DNA from: Danxiaibacter flavus
GTDB taxonomy: Bacteria; Bacteroidota; Bacteroidia; Chitinophagales; Chitinophagaceae
Length of the DNA stretch: 64,000 bases
Assembly: GCF_041060425.1 (NCBI RefSeq)
Contig: NZ_JAULBC010000006.1
Span: forward strand, 434,001-498,000
Reading direction: 5' to 3'
In this document: positions 33,354-43,212 of the stretch, piece after piece
How positions within the stretch are numbered: the stretch's first letter is position 1
How the letters are laid out: each line of letters opens with the position of its first letter
Notes under the pieces: model-generated
Told to the model about the DNA's origin: nothing
The model's database searches: none
Seen by the model: only the letters and a program-made list of their open reading frames with translations
Position numbers and translations under genes: made by a program

Positions 33354-33860
33354 TTATTTCGATTTCTCGGTTGACAGTTTCCATTCAGGACGAATGTAAT
33401 GACATGTATAACCGTATGGATTTTTTTGCAGATAATCCTGGTGTTCTTCCTCTGCGTCCCAGAAATCCGTTGCAGGCGCCACTTCTGTAACGATTGGTTT
33501 TGACCATACGTGCGCCGCATTCAATTCCTTAATCAGGTCGACGGCTGTGTTCTTTTGTTCTTCACCCAGATAAAAGATGGCCGAACGGTATGAGGTACCG
33601 ACGTCATTACCCTGCCTGTTAAGCGTTGTAGGATCATGAATCTGAAAGAAGAATTCCAGCAGTTTGCGATAGGATAACTTGTCTGAGTCAAAGGTGATCT
33701 TTATGCCTTCCGCATGAGATCCGTGATTCCGGTACGTGGCGTTTGGAACATCGCCGCCGGTATAACCTACACGTGTCTTTGTTACACCTGGAAGTGCACG
33801 TATCAGCTCTTCAACACCCCAAAAACATCCTCCGGCTAAAATTGCGGTTTGTATTGCCAT
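33354..33860 (-). CDS. msrA: Peptide methionine sulfoxide reductase MsrA
   Basis: MsrA reduces methionine-S-sulfoxide in proteins. The 168-residue product has the signature GGCFWGVEE with catalytic Cys12, then RVGYTGG, the substrate pocket GSHAEGIKI, and YRSAIFYLGEEQ. Length and order are standard. A further Cys near 153 (YGYTCHYIRP) could be the resolving residue. It has no leader, so it is cytosolic. It is convergent with the esterase at 32482. Confidence 0.95.
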   Translation of the reverse strand: MAIQTAILAGGCFWGVEELIRALPGVTKTRVGYTGGDVPNATYRNHGSHAEGIKITFDSDKLSYRKLLEFFFQIHDPTTLNRQGNDVGTSYRSAIFYLGEEQKNTAVDLIKELNAAHVWSKPIVTEVAPATDFWDAEEEHQDYLQKNPYGYTCHYIRPEWKLSTEKSK

Positions 33861-34111
33861 ATAAAGTTATTTACCTGATTAGTCTGCACTATCTGTGCCA
33901 AAGGCTGCAATGCCATTCTTACAATATTCTTTCTGCAGAACACGGAAAATCTGTCATACTTATCATTCACATTCTGGCAAGTTATCATAAAGAAGCTGAT
34001 CTGTTGCGATTATATTGTATTTTGCCATGACTTTCTATCAGTGCTTGTAGACAGCAATATTTGCTATGTTGTTGTCTTTCAATAAGCCGGGACCGTTAAT
34101 TTTGAATACCT

Positions 34112-34690
34112 ATGTCCATGTCATTCCAAACATATCTTCGTACGAACACCAGTCTTGCTGATGAAGACATTGATCTGATTTGTTCCGTTGCAATGTCAAG
34201 GTCGCTTCATCGCAATGAGTTGTTACTGCAACAGGGCCAGATCTGCCGGCACAAAATATTTGTGGTAGATGGATTACTGCGCAATTATGGAATAGCGGAA
34301 GATGGCAGTGAGCATATTCTTCAGTTTTCTCCGCAGCATACCTGGACTTTAGATGTGGAAAGCTATGACCGCCAGACACCGTCGCAATACAATATTGCTG
34401 CTGTAGAAAGAAGTGAAGTGCTTCTCTGGACCAAGGCTGATTTTGATGTTCTGCTTTCGGATATACCCGCGTTTAAAATGCTTTCCCAACAATTGATTTC
34501 GCACAACATCTACAACAGCAGGCAACGGCTATTGACTGCATTGAGTGCTACGCCGGAAGAAAAATATGAGGATTTTGTTCGCAACTTTCCCGATTTGCTT
34601 TCAAGGCTCCCGCTGCACATGATTGCGTCTTACCTGGGCATTTCACTAAAAACACTCACCCGTATCCGGCATGCGCAAATACATCGCTAA
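34112..34690 (+). CDS. Crp/Fnr family transcriptional regulator
   Basis: The 192-residue product has a cNMP-type beta domain (RNELLLQQGQICRHKIFVVDG near 33-53, FSPQHTWTLDVES) and a C-terminal HTH (LPLHMIASYLGISLKTLTRIR). It shares the plan of the regulator at 31796 but is clearly divergent in sequence. The epimerase-like gene at 34954 follows on the same strand after 263 bp of repeat-rich DNA, so linkage is uncertain. Confidence 0.86.
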   Translation: MSMSFQTYLRTNTSLADEDIDLICSVAMSRSLHRNELLLQQGQICRHKIFVVDGLLRNYGIAEDGSEHILQFSPQHTWTLDVESYDRQTPSQYNIAAVERSEVLLWTKADFDVLLSDIPAFKMLSQQLISHNIYNSRQRLLTALSATPEEKYEDFVRNFPDLLSRLPLHMIASYLGISLKTLTRIRHAQIHR

Positions 34691-34716
34691 AATCAGCTAG
34701 TAAAAGAGTTAATATA

Positions 34717-34878
34717 GTTACACAGGAGACCCATGGAGGAGTCACAGGGTTGCACTGAGATGCATAGGCGTGTCTAAACCTGAATACTTCGAACTTCGTA
34801 ATTCACACTGACTTCGCTACACAAAATAAGCGTGTCTAAACCTGAGTACTTCGTAATTCGTACTTCATACTTCGTACT
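34717..34878. repeat. Repeat-rich stretch: ACACAG family site 3 and TACTTCG array
   Basis: GTTACACAGGAGACCCATGG to TGCACTGAGATGC (34717-34760) belongs to the dispersed family seen at 18656 and elsewhere. It is followed by GCGTGTCTAAACCTGA in two direct copies (34768 and 34830), each with TACTTCG-rich sequence. A related TACTTCGTAC tract occurs near 45440. Confidence 0.6.
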
Positions 34879-34953
34879 TGCAATTATGGTCAAATGACCA
34901 CCTTTTCGCGTATGTTTTGTTTCAATTTTGTTGTCAATAAAATTATCATGCAT

Positions 34954-35841
34954 ATGCGCGTATTTGTTACAGGAGCTTCGGGGTTTGTAGGCTCCGCAAT
35001 TGTTAAGGAACTTTTACAGGCTGGTCACCGGGTACTTGGAATGGTGCGCTCGGACAGTGCTGCTGAAGAACTGGCCAAAACCGGCGCCGAAGTTTACCGC
35101 GGCAACCTGGAAGACCTGGAAAGTATTCAAAAAGGAACGGCAGGTTGCGATGCTGTTATTCATACAGCCTTTAACCATGATTTCAGTCGTTTTAAAGCCA
35201 ATTGCGAAGATGACCGCAAGGTGATACTTGCTTTAGGTGAAGCGCTTGCAGGTTCTGCTCGTCCGTTGGTCATCACATCAGGTGTTGGGTTGCTAAGCTA
35301 CGGCAGACCCGTGACCGAAGATGACAAGCCGGCTGGTTCCGATATTATTCCCCGGGCAGCTTCCGAAGAAGCAGCAAATGCCGTTGCTGAAAAAGGTGTA
35401 AATTCTTACATCGTCAGGCTTCCGCCAACGGTTCATGGAAAAGGTGATCATGGATTTGTTCCGATCGTAATCGGGATAGCCAAAGAAAAAGGCGAATCTG
35501 CTTATATCGGCGAGGGGAGCAACCAATGGGCGGCAGTTCACCGTTTAGATGCTGCTGTGCTTTACCGGTTGATTATTGAAAAGCAACCGGCGCAAAGAAT
35601 TTTTCATGCCGTAGCGGAAGGCGGTATCCCGTTCAACAAAATTGCAACAGCTATCGGAAAAGGATTGAATTTACCAACAGTAAGCAAAGAAGGAAAAGAT
35701 GCTGAAGATTATTTTGGCTGGTTTACACATTTCGCTAAAATAGATTGTCCCGCGTCCGGTGAACAAACACGCTGGTCATTGGGCTGGGAGCCCGGACAGC
35801 AGGGATTGCTGGAAGATTTAGTTCCGGGAATTTATTTTTAG
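34954..35841 (+). CDS. Extended SDR / NAD-dependent epimerase-like protein
   Basis: The product has about 295 residues from ATG 34954 (MRVFVTGASGFVGSAIVKEL), with a frame extension upstream that is not conserved. The Rossmann motif GASGFVG is at 8-14, and AVIHTAFNHD is near 74. The usual Tyr-x-x-x-Lys is not obvious, typical of atypical SDRs (reductases of the YwnB/NmrA-like or dihydroflavonol-reductase type). The substrate is unknown. It is ended by a perfect hairpin at 35857. Confidence 0.82.
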   Translation: MRVFVTGASGFVGSAIVKELLQAGHRVLGMVRSDSAAEELAKTGAEVYRGNLEDLESIQKGTAGCDAVIHTAFNHDFSRFKANCEDDRKVILALGEALAGSARPLVITSGVGLLSYGRPVTEDDKPAGSDIIPRAASEEAANAVAEKGVNSYIVRLPPTVHGKGDHGFVPIVIGIAKEKGESAYIGEGSNQWAAVHRLDAAVLYRLIIEKQPAQRIFHAVAEGGIPFNKIATAIGKGLNLPTVSKEGKDAEDYFGWFTHFAKIDCPASGEQTRWSLGWEPGQQGLLEDLVPGIYF

Positions 35842-35856
35842 GAGAGGGCTCAACTT

Positions 35857-35903
35857 GTTTTTTATCTGTCCTACACCGGTGAGGTGTAGGACAGATAAAA
35901 AAC
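35857..35903. terminator. Perfect 21-bp hairpin, bidirectional terminator
   Basis: Positions 35857-35877 pair exactly with 35883-35903 around GGTGA. T and A tracts at the base allow termination in both directions between the epimerase-like and GH43 genes. The inner core TCCTACACC/GGTGTAGGA recurs in a hairpin at 43213. Confidence 0.8.
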
Positions 35904-35937
35904 TGGCAGCTTCTTCCTCAAACCTTTCTATTTAAAA

Positions 35938-37095
35938 TTATTTCCCTTCACGACTTCCAACGGGCATTTTCTGTGGTGCAGTGGTTGGTCCGTTTACCAC
36001 GAGCAAACTATCTTTTGTGATTTCCATTTTATCAATAAATACAACCCGTTCATCACCGGTTTTATTGGTGCGTCCGTGATATACACAGTACATTTCACCA
36101 TCAGGTAATTCCAATACCATATTGTGTCCGGTGCCGGTTACATTCCCGCCACTGTCAATATTCTTTTGCAACACAGGATTATTGGCAGCTTTCACAAAGG
36201 GACCCAAAGGGTTTTTTGAAATAGCGTAACCAACCGCGTAATTTTTTCCACCAAAGAAGTTGGCTGAATACATCAGGTAATAAGTGTCATTCTTTTTAAT
36301 GAGATAAGAACCTTCTGTCCAACGGCGGTTTACTTCTTTTGATGTCACGGAACGGCTTTCCCATTCGGCTTGCTTATCGGTTATTTTAGTTGGTGGTTGC
36401 AACAATAAAACAGGTTGCCCAATTACACCGGAAAAGTCGGGTTTTATCTCAACGCCATATACCCAGCTTTCTTCCACTTCATTAAAGATCTTTTCCTTTT
36501 TTGCCCAGTCTGCTACATCACTTTTTACAGGATGTTTATAACAACAGCGTGAATAGTATAAATATGTTTTGCCCGACGCGTTATCAAAATATACATTGGC
36601 ATCGATAATTGGATAACCCGGATCAAATATTGGTCTATCACTAAGTTCAATAAATGGCCCTGTGGGTTTGTCAGCAACCGCAACTCCTATGCGAAAATTC
36701 TCTTTTTCATTTGTAGGATTTTGTTTCCAGTTGGCACTAAAAAACATATAATATTTTCCATTGCGCTCGTATACTTCCGGAGCCCAGAAGCTGCTTTCTG
36801 TCCATGATTTTTCAGTCGCACCGGTATATACCAGTCCTTCATTTTTCCAATGAACAAGATCATCTGATGAATATGTTCTAAAACCTGTGGCTTCTGAAGT
36901 TCCATACATATAATATTTTCCGCTTGATGCGTGCAATATAAAAGGGTCGCCCAATGCCACGTTTAAAGGATTGCAAAAAGTGGTTGAGATTGAATCTGAT
37001 GCTGCCTTTGGGTTCGCATTTTCTGGTTGAGGATTGTTGCAAGCTGCAAGCAGTATGATCGAGAAGCTGATCAGCATATTCTTAACATAAAACAT
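35938..37095 (-). CDS. Glycoside hydrolase family 43 lipoprotein
   Basis: This 385-residue lipoprotein has lipobox LLAAC (Cys19). The five-bladed GH43 propeller shows the catalytic triad positions: Asp50 in VALGDPFIL, Asp in PIIDANVYF near 163, and Glu in RRWTEGSYLI near 267. Family members cleave arabinose- or xylose-containing glycans, and surface display as a lipoprotein suits polysaccharide use. It is divergent from the GH29 gene at 37291 and close to a sialidase-like gene, which suggests a small glycan-degrading locus without its own SusC/D pair in view. Confidence 0.88.
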   Translation of the reverse strand: MFYVKNMLISFSIILLAACNNPQPENANPKAASDSISTTFCNPLNVALGDPFILHASSGKYYMYGTSEATGFRTYSSDDLVHWKNEGLVYTGATEKSWTESSFWAPEVYERNGKYYMFFSANWKQNPTNEKENFRIGVAVADKPTGPFIELSDRPIFDPGYPIIDANVYFDNASGKTYLYYSRCCYKHPVKSDVADWAKKEKIFNEVEESWVYGVEIKPDFSGVIGQPVLLLQPPTKITDKQAEWESRSVTSKEVNRRWTEGSYLIKKNDTYYLMYSANFFGGKNYAVGYAISKNPLGPFVKAANNPVLQKNIDSGGNVTGTGHNMVLELPDGEMYCVYHGRTNKTGDERVVFIDKMEITKDSLLVVNGPTTAPQKMPVGSREGK

Positions 37096-37290
37096 TAGTC
37101 AATAGTTTTTATTGCCTGTCAAGATATGAAATATAAGTTTTGAAAGCTAAGTTGTAGTAACTAATGTAATCTCATATCGAGGTTGCAAAAAATCATTTTT
37201 CTGTCGTTTTTTATTTTATTTTCGGATGATCATGTATTCAGATGCATGAGCTGCAAATCATTTTTTATTTCCATCAACGAATTACTTGCT

Positions 37291-39078
37291 ATGAGAATAT
37301 TTCTGATAACACTTCTTGCTTTTATTTTATCATCCGCACAGGCGCAGCAAGCCATGGAGAATATGTGGGATAAAACTTCTGTTGCTAAAGAACATCGCGA
37401 TCTGCAATGGTTTAAAGACGCCAGGTTCGGGCTGTTTATACATTGGGGACTCTATTCTCAATTGGCAGGCAGTTGGAAAGGGAAAAGATATTATGGCAGT
37501 GGTGAATGGATCATGCATCAGGCTAAAATACCGGTTAAAGAATATGAACAGGTAGCAAAAGAATTTAATCCAACTGACTTCAATGCTGACGCCTGGGCGC
37601 AACTGGCCGAAGACGCGGGTATAAAATATATGGTAATAACGGCAAAGCATCACGAAGGTTTTGCAATGTATGATTCAAGGGTGAGTGATTTTACGATAGT
37701 TAAAGCATCGCCGTTCAAAAAAGATCCGATGAAAGCACTGGCTGATGCCACGCGGAAAAGAAACATACGGTTTGGATTTTATTATTCGCAATTTGTTGAC
37801 TGGCACGAAACAAATGGCGGGGGAAATGAATGGGATTTTGACGCAAATAAAAAGAATTACCAATTGTATTATCAACAGAAAGCTATTCCGCAATTGAAGG
37901 AGTTGCTGACGCAATATGGCCCGCTGAGTATTGTATGGTTTGATCTTCCTGGCGGACTCTCCAAAGCAGAAACTCAAAGCCTGGTTGATAGTTTACATGC
38001 GCTGCAACCACAAAGTCTATTTAGTAGCCGGGTAGGGCAGGGACTGGGTGATTATAAAGATTTTGGTGATTCAGAAGTGCCGCCGGTTCCCATTAAAGGT
38101 GCATGGGAGTCCATCTATACGCACAATGATTCCTGGGGTTATATTGAACATGATATGAATTTTAAAACCTCAGGCGAGATCATACAGTTACTGGCAAATG
38201 TTGCATCTAAAGGAGGAAACCTGATGCTGAATGTTGGTCCGGATGGCAAAGGAAACATTCCGTATTATTCAAAAAAATACTTAGAAGAAACAGGCAAATG
38301 GCTTGTAGTAAATGGTGAAAGTATTTATAGCACTACAGCAGGTTTTATACCGGCGCAACCGTGGGGTGTTACTACCGCAAAGCCAGGTAAGTTATTTTTG
38401 CATGTGTTTAATATGCCGCAAAACGGAAAGTTACTGGTGCCCGGCTTCAGGTCTGGCGTTGACAAAGTATATGCGTTGGCAGGCAAAAAACAACTCAGTT
38501 TCAAGCGAAGGGAAAACGACATCATAATAGATCTTTCTGCTTCAACCAAAGCTCCGGCTGATACCGTTTTTGTTGTAGAATACACTGATGATAACAAGCA
38601 GCCGGCTTATGATATTACTTATCCTGTTACCGTTTCACAGCAATATGAAACAAATAATATTGATGCTGTTTTTGCAAAGACGAATGGCAAGGCAAAAGTA
38701 GAAAGCCTCACTTTTAGTCATTATTTCGGTGATTGGAAGCATGCTACATGCGTTACTGAAATGGCTACTGCAAATGATGATGTTACATTTCAAATTCGGG
38801 TTGCTGATCCCGGCGATTATAAAATAGTATTAGAATACGCTTGTCCGCAGGGTAGTGCAAACCAGGAAGCAACATTGGAAATAGCCGGCAAAAAATATTT
38901 CTTTAAAACATTACGCGCCTCCGAATTTGAAAGTAGTGCGCCTTTGTTATTCATCAAACATCCTGTCGCAATAGCCGGTATTAAGGAAAGTGGAATTTAT
39001 ACCATTACAATCCGGCCAAATCAGGAAGGAAAGGAGTTGTTTAAATTAAAAACGATATTGTTAGAGCCAGCCAAATAA
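37291..39078 (+). CDS. Secreted alpha-L-fucosidase, GH29
   Basis: The product has about 595 residues from ATG 37291, where the Sec leader MRIFLITLLAFILSSAQA begins; an upstream in-frame extension would need a TTG start. GH29 motifs: WFKDARFGLFIHWGLYS, AGIKYMVITAKHHEGFAMYD and SIVWFDLPGG with nucleophile Asp near 218. A C-terminal beta domain follows (from about 330). It removes alpha-L-fucose from glycans in the periplasm. A short gap separates it from the sialidase-like gene (39240) on the same strand. Confidence 0.92.
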   Translation: MRIFLITLLAFILSSAQAQQAMENMWDKTSVAKEHRDLQWFKDARFGLFIHWGLYSQLAGSWKGKRYYGSGEWIMHQAKIPVKEYEQVAKEFNPTDFNADAWAQLAEDAGIKYMVITAKHHEGFAMYDSRVSDFTIVKASPFKKDPMKALADATRKRNIRFGFYYSQFVDWHETNGGGNEWDFDANKKNYQLYYQQKAIPQLKELLTQYGPLSIVWFDLPGGLSKAETQSLVDSLHALQPQSLFSSRVGQGLGDYKDFGDSEVPPVPIKGAWESIYTHNDSWGYIEHDMNFKTSGEIIQLLANVASKGGNLMLNVGPDGKGNIPYYSKKYLEETGKWLVVNGESIYSTTAGFIPAQPWGVTTAKPGKLFLHVFNMPQNGKLLVPGFRSGVDKVYALAGKKQLSFKRRENDIIIDLSASTKAPADTVFVVEYTDDNKQPAYDITYPVTVSQQYETNNIDAVFAKTNGKAKVESLTFSHYFGDWKHATCVTEMATANDDVTFQIRVADPGDYKIVLEYACPQGSANQEATLEIAGKKYFFKTLRASEFESSAPLLFIKHPVAIAGIKESGIYTITIRPNQEGKELFKLKTILLEPAK

Positions 39079-39239
39079 CGCTGCTTTGTCCGGTTAGAAA
39101 TAGCTTTTTGTTTTTCCGGACAAACAAATTATCCGGGCAAAAAAGTCCTTTAAATAATCGGCGATACGTTCGCTTTTAAAATTTGTAATCCTTCAAATAT
39201 TTCATAGCTTCCTTCATTTAATACCAATCCCAACGAATT

Positions 39240-40427
39240 ATGAGTCGATTGATTGCCACGATTTCCTGTCTTTTATTTTCCTGCCTTGTAATTGCACAAA
39301 CCAAAATTGAACCGGTACAAACAGTTTTTAGCGGACTGATCTTTCCTCCGCAACCTCAACATACACATGGCAGCAGTATTGTAAGTCTTCCTAACGGAGA
39401 TGTATTGGCGGCCTGGTTCCAGGGCAGCGGAGAGCGTACGGCGGATGACGTAAAAATAATGGGTGCCCGCCTGAGAAAAGGATCAAAAACATGGTCCGCG
39501 CCGTTTGTTATGGCTGATACCTACGGATTGCCAGATTGCAACCCTGTTTTGTTTCTCAACAATCATAACAAGTTATTTCTTGTGTGGATCGCCGTGCAGG
39601 CGCATCGTTGGGAATGCTCTGTACTGAAATACCGCACAGCCGTTCGTTACACGGACAGTATCGCGCCCGAGTGGAACTGGCAGGATAATATTTTACTTGC
39701 GCCTTCAGATAGCTTCGCTATAGAGACCGCAAATAAATTTAAACAGCTTCAGAAAAATGGACATGGAACTGCATCATATGCACCATCATACGACAACATG
39801 ATTGTAGAGGCCAGTCACGATTTTGCAAAAAGAAGTACCGGATGGATGACCAGGATAACGCCACTAAAATTATCTACAGGCAGAATCCTGTTGCCGCTGT
39901 ATTCAGATGGCTTCAATATGTCGTTGGCAGCCATTTCCGATGATGATGGAGATACCTGGCGCGCAAGTCTCCCTATTGTAGGTAGGGGCAATGTTCAGCC
40001 TGCTTTTGTACAGGATAAAAATGGTGATCTTGTTGCGTATATGCGGGATAACGGTGATGCACCTTCGCGGGTGCAAGTCAGCAAATCCGTGGATAATGGT
40101 CAAAGCTGGTCAGCTGCACAAAAAACAGATATCCCGAATACGGCGAGTGTAGGTTTAATAAAGTTGAATGATAAGCGCTGGGCGTTTGTTGGCAATGATG
40201 AATCTGACGGACGATACCGGTTAAGTTTTTTCCTGAGCGATGATGAAGGCCAAACATGGCGATGGAAAAAAACATTGGAGAACGTACCAAAAGATAGTGG
40301 TAGCTTTTCATATCCCTGCCTTATTCAATCTGGTGATGGCCTGGTGCACATCAGCTATTCCCATTCACTTGGCAAAGCAGGCGAGTCAATAAAGTATGTT
40401 GTGGTAGATCCTGCAAGTATTAAATGA
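39240..40427 (+). CDS. Secreted sialidase-like BNR-repeat protein
   Basis: The 395-residue product has a Sec leader (LIATISCLLFSCLVIAQ) and a six-bladed BNR_2-type propeller. Asp-box motifs are visible: SDDDGDTW, SVDNGQSW and SDDEGQTW. An exo-sialidase would need three arginines and a Tyr/Glu pair that I cannot confirm, so another exo-glycosidase activity in the same fold is possible. It follows the fucosidase by 161 bp and likely serves the same glycan. Confidence 0.8.
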   Translation: MSRLIATISCLLFSCLVIAQTKIEPVQTVFSGLIFPPQPQHTHGSSIVSLPNGDVLAAWFQGSGERTADDVKIMGARLRKGSKTWSAPFVMADTYGLPDCNPVLFLNNHNKLFLVWIAVQAHRWECSVLKYRTAVRYTDSIAPEWNWQDNILLAPSDSFAIETANKFKQLQKNGHGTASYAPSYDNMIVEASHDFAKRSTGWMTRITPLKLSTGRILLPLYSDGFNMSLAAISDDDGDTWRASLPIVGRGNVQPAFVQDKNGDLVAYMRDNGDAPSRVQVSKSVDNGQSWSAAQKTDIPNTASVGLIKLNDKRWAFVGNDESDGRYRLSFFLSDDEGQTWRWKKTLENVPKDSGSFSYPCLIQSGDGLVHISYSHSLGKAGESIKYVVVDPASIK

Positions 40428-40646
40428 ACGGCGATGTAAATTGGAAGTTTACAAATTCTGAGTTTCTGCGGTTGCTGATTATCAGATATTTTGCTGTAGG
40501 GTGATGTTTTATTAGAGTGCACCAAAAAATGATTTATCATTTATCCCTTTGAAACATCATCACAATGCTGCATTATAGTCTGTTTACCTTAGCATGCACT
40601 TGTTTGCCAATTATTTTTTATATTGAGTATATAAAATCTCTGAAAT

Positions 40647-42713
40647 ATGAACACACGTGTTTCTAATGAACAGAGGAATGACAGCAGCATCGCGGTTGCT
40701 AATTTCGTTGGACAACGGGAACATGATAACGATGTTACACAATTTGCAGATGGTAGTTTTGAAATGGCCGCTCAGAGACAGGAGCACGATAGTATCAACA
40801 TGAATGCCCATGCGAAGCAATTGAAGGCATTCAAAGATATGGCAAATAACAGCAGGCCGGTTAAGCAATTGCGTGTTTACCAGGCAATGGCAGATCAGCG
40901 CAACCCTCCTGTTGTCCAACCAAAAGAACGCAATACAGGTTTGCCAGACAATTTGCAATCAGGTATAGAAAATCTTTCCGGATTTTCAATGAATGATGTA
41001 AAAGTTCATTACAACTCAGACAAACCAGCCCGGTTGAATGCGCTCGCCTATGCGCAGGGAACGGATATTCATATCGGCCCCGGCCAGGAAAAACATTTGC
41101 CTCATGAAGCATGGCATGTAGTACAACAAAAGCAGGGACGTGTAAAGCCCACCATGCAAATGAAAGGCAATATGCAGATCAATGATGATGAAGGACTGGA
41201 AAAAGAAGCTGATGCAATGGGAGGGAAGGCACTACATACAGTACATTCTATAAACGATCAGGATAAAATATTATCAAATGCAACGGCGGGAAGTTTAGAT
41301 ATTGCTCAACGGGTGAGAGGGGGAATAGAGTACACTGAGCATGGAGGAACAGAACTTCATCAGTGGCAACCTTCTGCTGTAGGTGGCCTTGCTGTACACA
41401 ATGCAGCACCGCATGCAGTAAGCATTGTAGGTTCTTATGTAACTTTTTACGCTGTACCAATGGGCACTTACGACGTAGCTGATGCAGATAACGGTGATTA
41501 TATAGCATTGCAGGCGGGTTTGACGAGGCTCGAAAATGACGTGGAGTCTGCCGAATGGATAATTGAACGGCATGGCCATAATTATACGAAGGATAATTTT
41601 ATACTTAGAGTGGGGCAGGATTGGATCGGGCTTTGGTCGAGAAGAGAAGCGCTCAGACAGGCGATCGTTGCAGAGCAGGGCCTTCATGCCGGTAGTCAGA
41701 TTGTTTTCCGGGAAGGTAATAGTGCGGCCCATCTCACACAGGCAACCGCCGCACGGGTGTTTGATTATGATCCGCGGGGAACATTGGGTTCAGTTCAAAT
41801 TACATTGGGATACAAAGGAAGCGCTACTATAGAAAACATAGCATTGAGTAATGTTTCTAAATATTTGGCGGGACGAAGTGATGATGCGGATATACGGCGG
41901 GAACGTGTAGGAGGAGCTGGTGTAGGAACCAGGATACTTGATAAATTAACTACTGACAACCAATGGATTAATGCAAGACAGTTACATACATCCCTGATGG
42001 CAGATATGACGGCCGTAGAACCGGGCATATTTAGCGATATCTTCACAACCTCACAGTTGGCAACTGTGCAACTAATGGTATTGATGGATACTATGGCCAG
42101 ACTGGCCACCAATGATGCTGGTTGGGGAGGTCAGTCGAGTGCTAAAAATATACAACGCTATTTCCCAAAATCTGCCCGTGATAGTTATGTGAGAGAGATG
42201 CTGGGAAGCGATGTGAGTGATCTGCGCATAGCCACTATTCGAGCCAGACTTAATGCTGCAATTGCGGCCAGTACAGCCAAATTTTTTGCTGCACTGGATG
42301 CTATCAAACTGCCGGTGGGTGCATTTCAGGAAGCCAATCCTGCCGATGTTGTAGCTGCTAATTTGCTGCATAGTATTGCTGGTTCAACCGGGGCAACCAG
42401 GACGGGCCATGAGAACTCACTCAAAACCGTACTTCTTGGGACGCAACCAAACTTCGTTGCTACTGCTCAGGATATTATTAAAGCGTATACCGATACAACA
42501 GTGAATAGCCAGGAGCAGCACAGAGGTAACAACGTGGCCAACGGCTATGAATATCTTGTTTCCGGAAAGGCTCCTCACATTGTTGCCAGAGGTAATGGAG
42601 CCGTATTTGAAGATCGGGATGAAGTCGTTGTTGCTGGTGGGGACCTGGGGACCTGGCAGGAAGATAATCCTGTACGGATGGCAATTGCTTCTCTGTTGCG
42701 GGGCGCCGAATAA
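40647..42713 (+). CDS. DUF4157 (eCIS-associated) protein with large unknown C-terminal region
   Basis: The 688-residue product has no leader. A polar N-terminal tail (1-95) precedes a DUF4157 domain (about 97-195) with LSGFSMNDVKVHYNS, the zincin-like HEAWH at 153-157 and EGLEKEADAMG at 183-193. The C-terminal 490 residues are unrecognised, with segments such as KFFAALDAIKLPVGAFQEAN. DUF4157 is known from genes of extracellular contractile injection systems, where it occurs in cargo or effector proteins. No sheath, tube, baseplate or AAA gene is in the window, so it is an orphan cargo candidate; the tail may be the active part. Confidence 0.8.
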   Translation: MNTRVSNEQRNDSSIAVANFVGQREHDNDVTQFADGSFEMAAQRQEHDSINMNAHAKQLKAFKDMANNSRPVKQLRVYQAMADQRNPPVVQPKERNTGLPDNLQSGIENLSGFSMNDVKVHYNSDKPARLNALAYAQGTDIHIGPGQEKHLPHEAWHVVQQKQGRVKPTMQMKGNMQINDDEGLEKEADAMGGKALHTVHSINDQDKILSNATAGSLDIAQRVRGGIEYTEHGGTELHQWQPSAVGGLAVHNAAPHAVSIVGSYVTFYAVPMGTYDVADADNGDYIALQAGLTRLENDVESAEWIIERHGHNYTKDNFILRVGQDWIGLWSRREALRQAIVAEQGLHAGSQIVFREGNSAAHLTQATAARVFDYDPRGTLGSVQITLGYKGSATIENIALSNVSKYLAGRSDDADIRRERVGGAGVGTRILDKLTTDNQWINARQLHTSLMADMTAVEPGIFSDIFTTSQLATVQLMVLMDTMARLATNDAGWGGQSSAKNIQRYFPKSARDSYVREMLGSDVSDLRIATIRARLNAAIAASTAKFFAALDAIKLPVGAFQEANPADVVAANLLHSIAGSTGATRTGHENSLKTVLLGTQPNFVATAQDIIKAYTDTTVNSQEQHRGNNVANGYEYLVSGKAPHIVARGNGAVFEDRDEVVVAGGDLGTWQEDNPVRMAIASLLRGAE

Positions 42714-42741
42714 AGGAACGAAAATTAATTTATAACTATTC

Positions 42742-43164
42742 TCAATCGCCCCATACTGTGATCACGATTTTCCTCGGGCCACCAAAATTTCTATGTTCAC
42801 AAAGATAAATTCCCTGCCAGGTGCCCAACGCAAGCCGTCCCTGGCGAATTGGGATCAATACGGAGCTGCCAAGGATGGATGATTTCAGGTGAGCAGGCAT
42901 ATCGTCTGGCCCTTCATCATTGTGCCGGTAACCGGGATCATTTTCCGGCACAGCCTTATTGAAATAAGTCTCAAAATCAACTCTTACCGTAGGATCAGCA
43001 TTTTCATTGATGGTAAGCGATGCACTCGTGTGCCTGATGAATACCTGGCACATGCCGGTTGTTAACTGCGTAATTTGCGGCAGTGCCAGCAATACTTCCT
43101 GCGTAATGATATGAAAGCCTCTTTTACGTTCTTTTAAGTGAACCTCTTGCTGAAACATTTTCAT
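42742..43164 (-). CDS. YjbQ/UPF0047 family protein
   Basis: The 140-residue product matches the secondary thiamine-phosphate synthase (YjbQ) family: RKRGFHIITQEV, VFIRHTSASLTINENAD with the conserved His/Ser/Asn cluster, DDMPAHLKSSILGSSV, and a terminal GTWQGIYLCEHRNFGGPR. The in vivo role of this family is unsettled. It is cytosolic. It ends 29 bp from the end of the convergent DUF4157 gene. Confidence 0.92.
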   Translation of the reverse strand: MKMFQQEVHLKERKRGFHIITQEVLLALPQITQLTTGMCQVFIRHTSASLTINENADPTVRVDFETYFNKAVPENDPGYRHNDEGPDDMPAHLKSSILGSSVLIPIRQGRLALGTWQGIYLCEHRNFGGPRKIVITVWGD

Positions 43165-43212
43165 GATAGCGAAAGTACATGTAATGTGGCAAAGGAGGTT
43201 GAAGAATGTCAG

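Noticed and set aside
37183..37290. TTG-started extension of the GH29 gene
   Set aside because: The Sec leader begins at the ATG 37291.
40647..42713. Local injection-system locus
   Set aside because: Only the DUF4157 cargo-type gene was found; no sheath, tube, baseplate or AAA gene is recognisable in the window.
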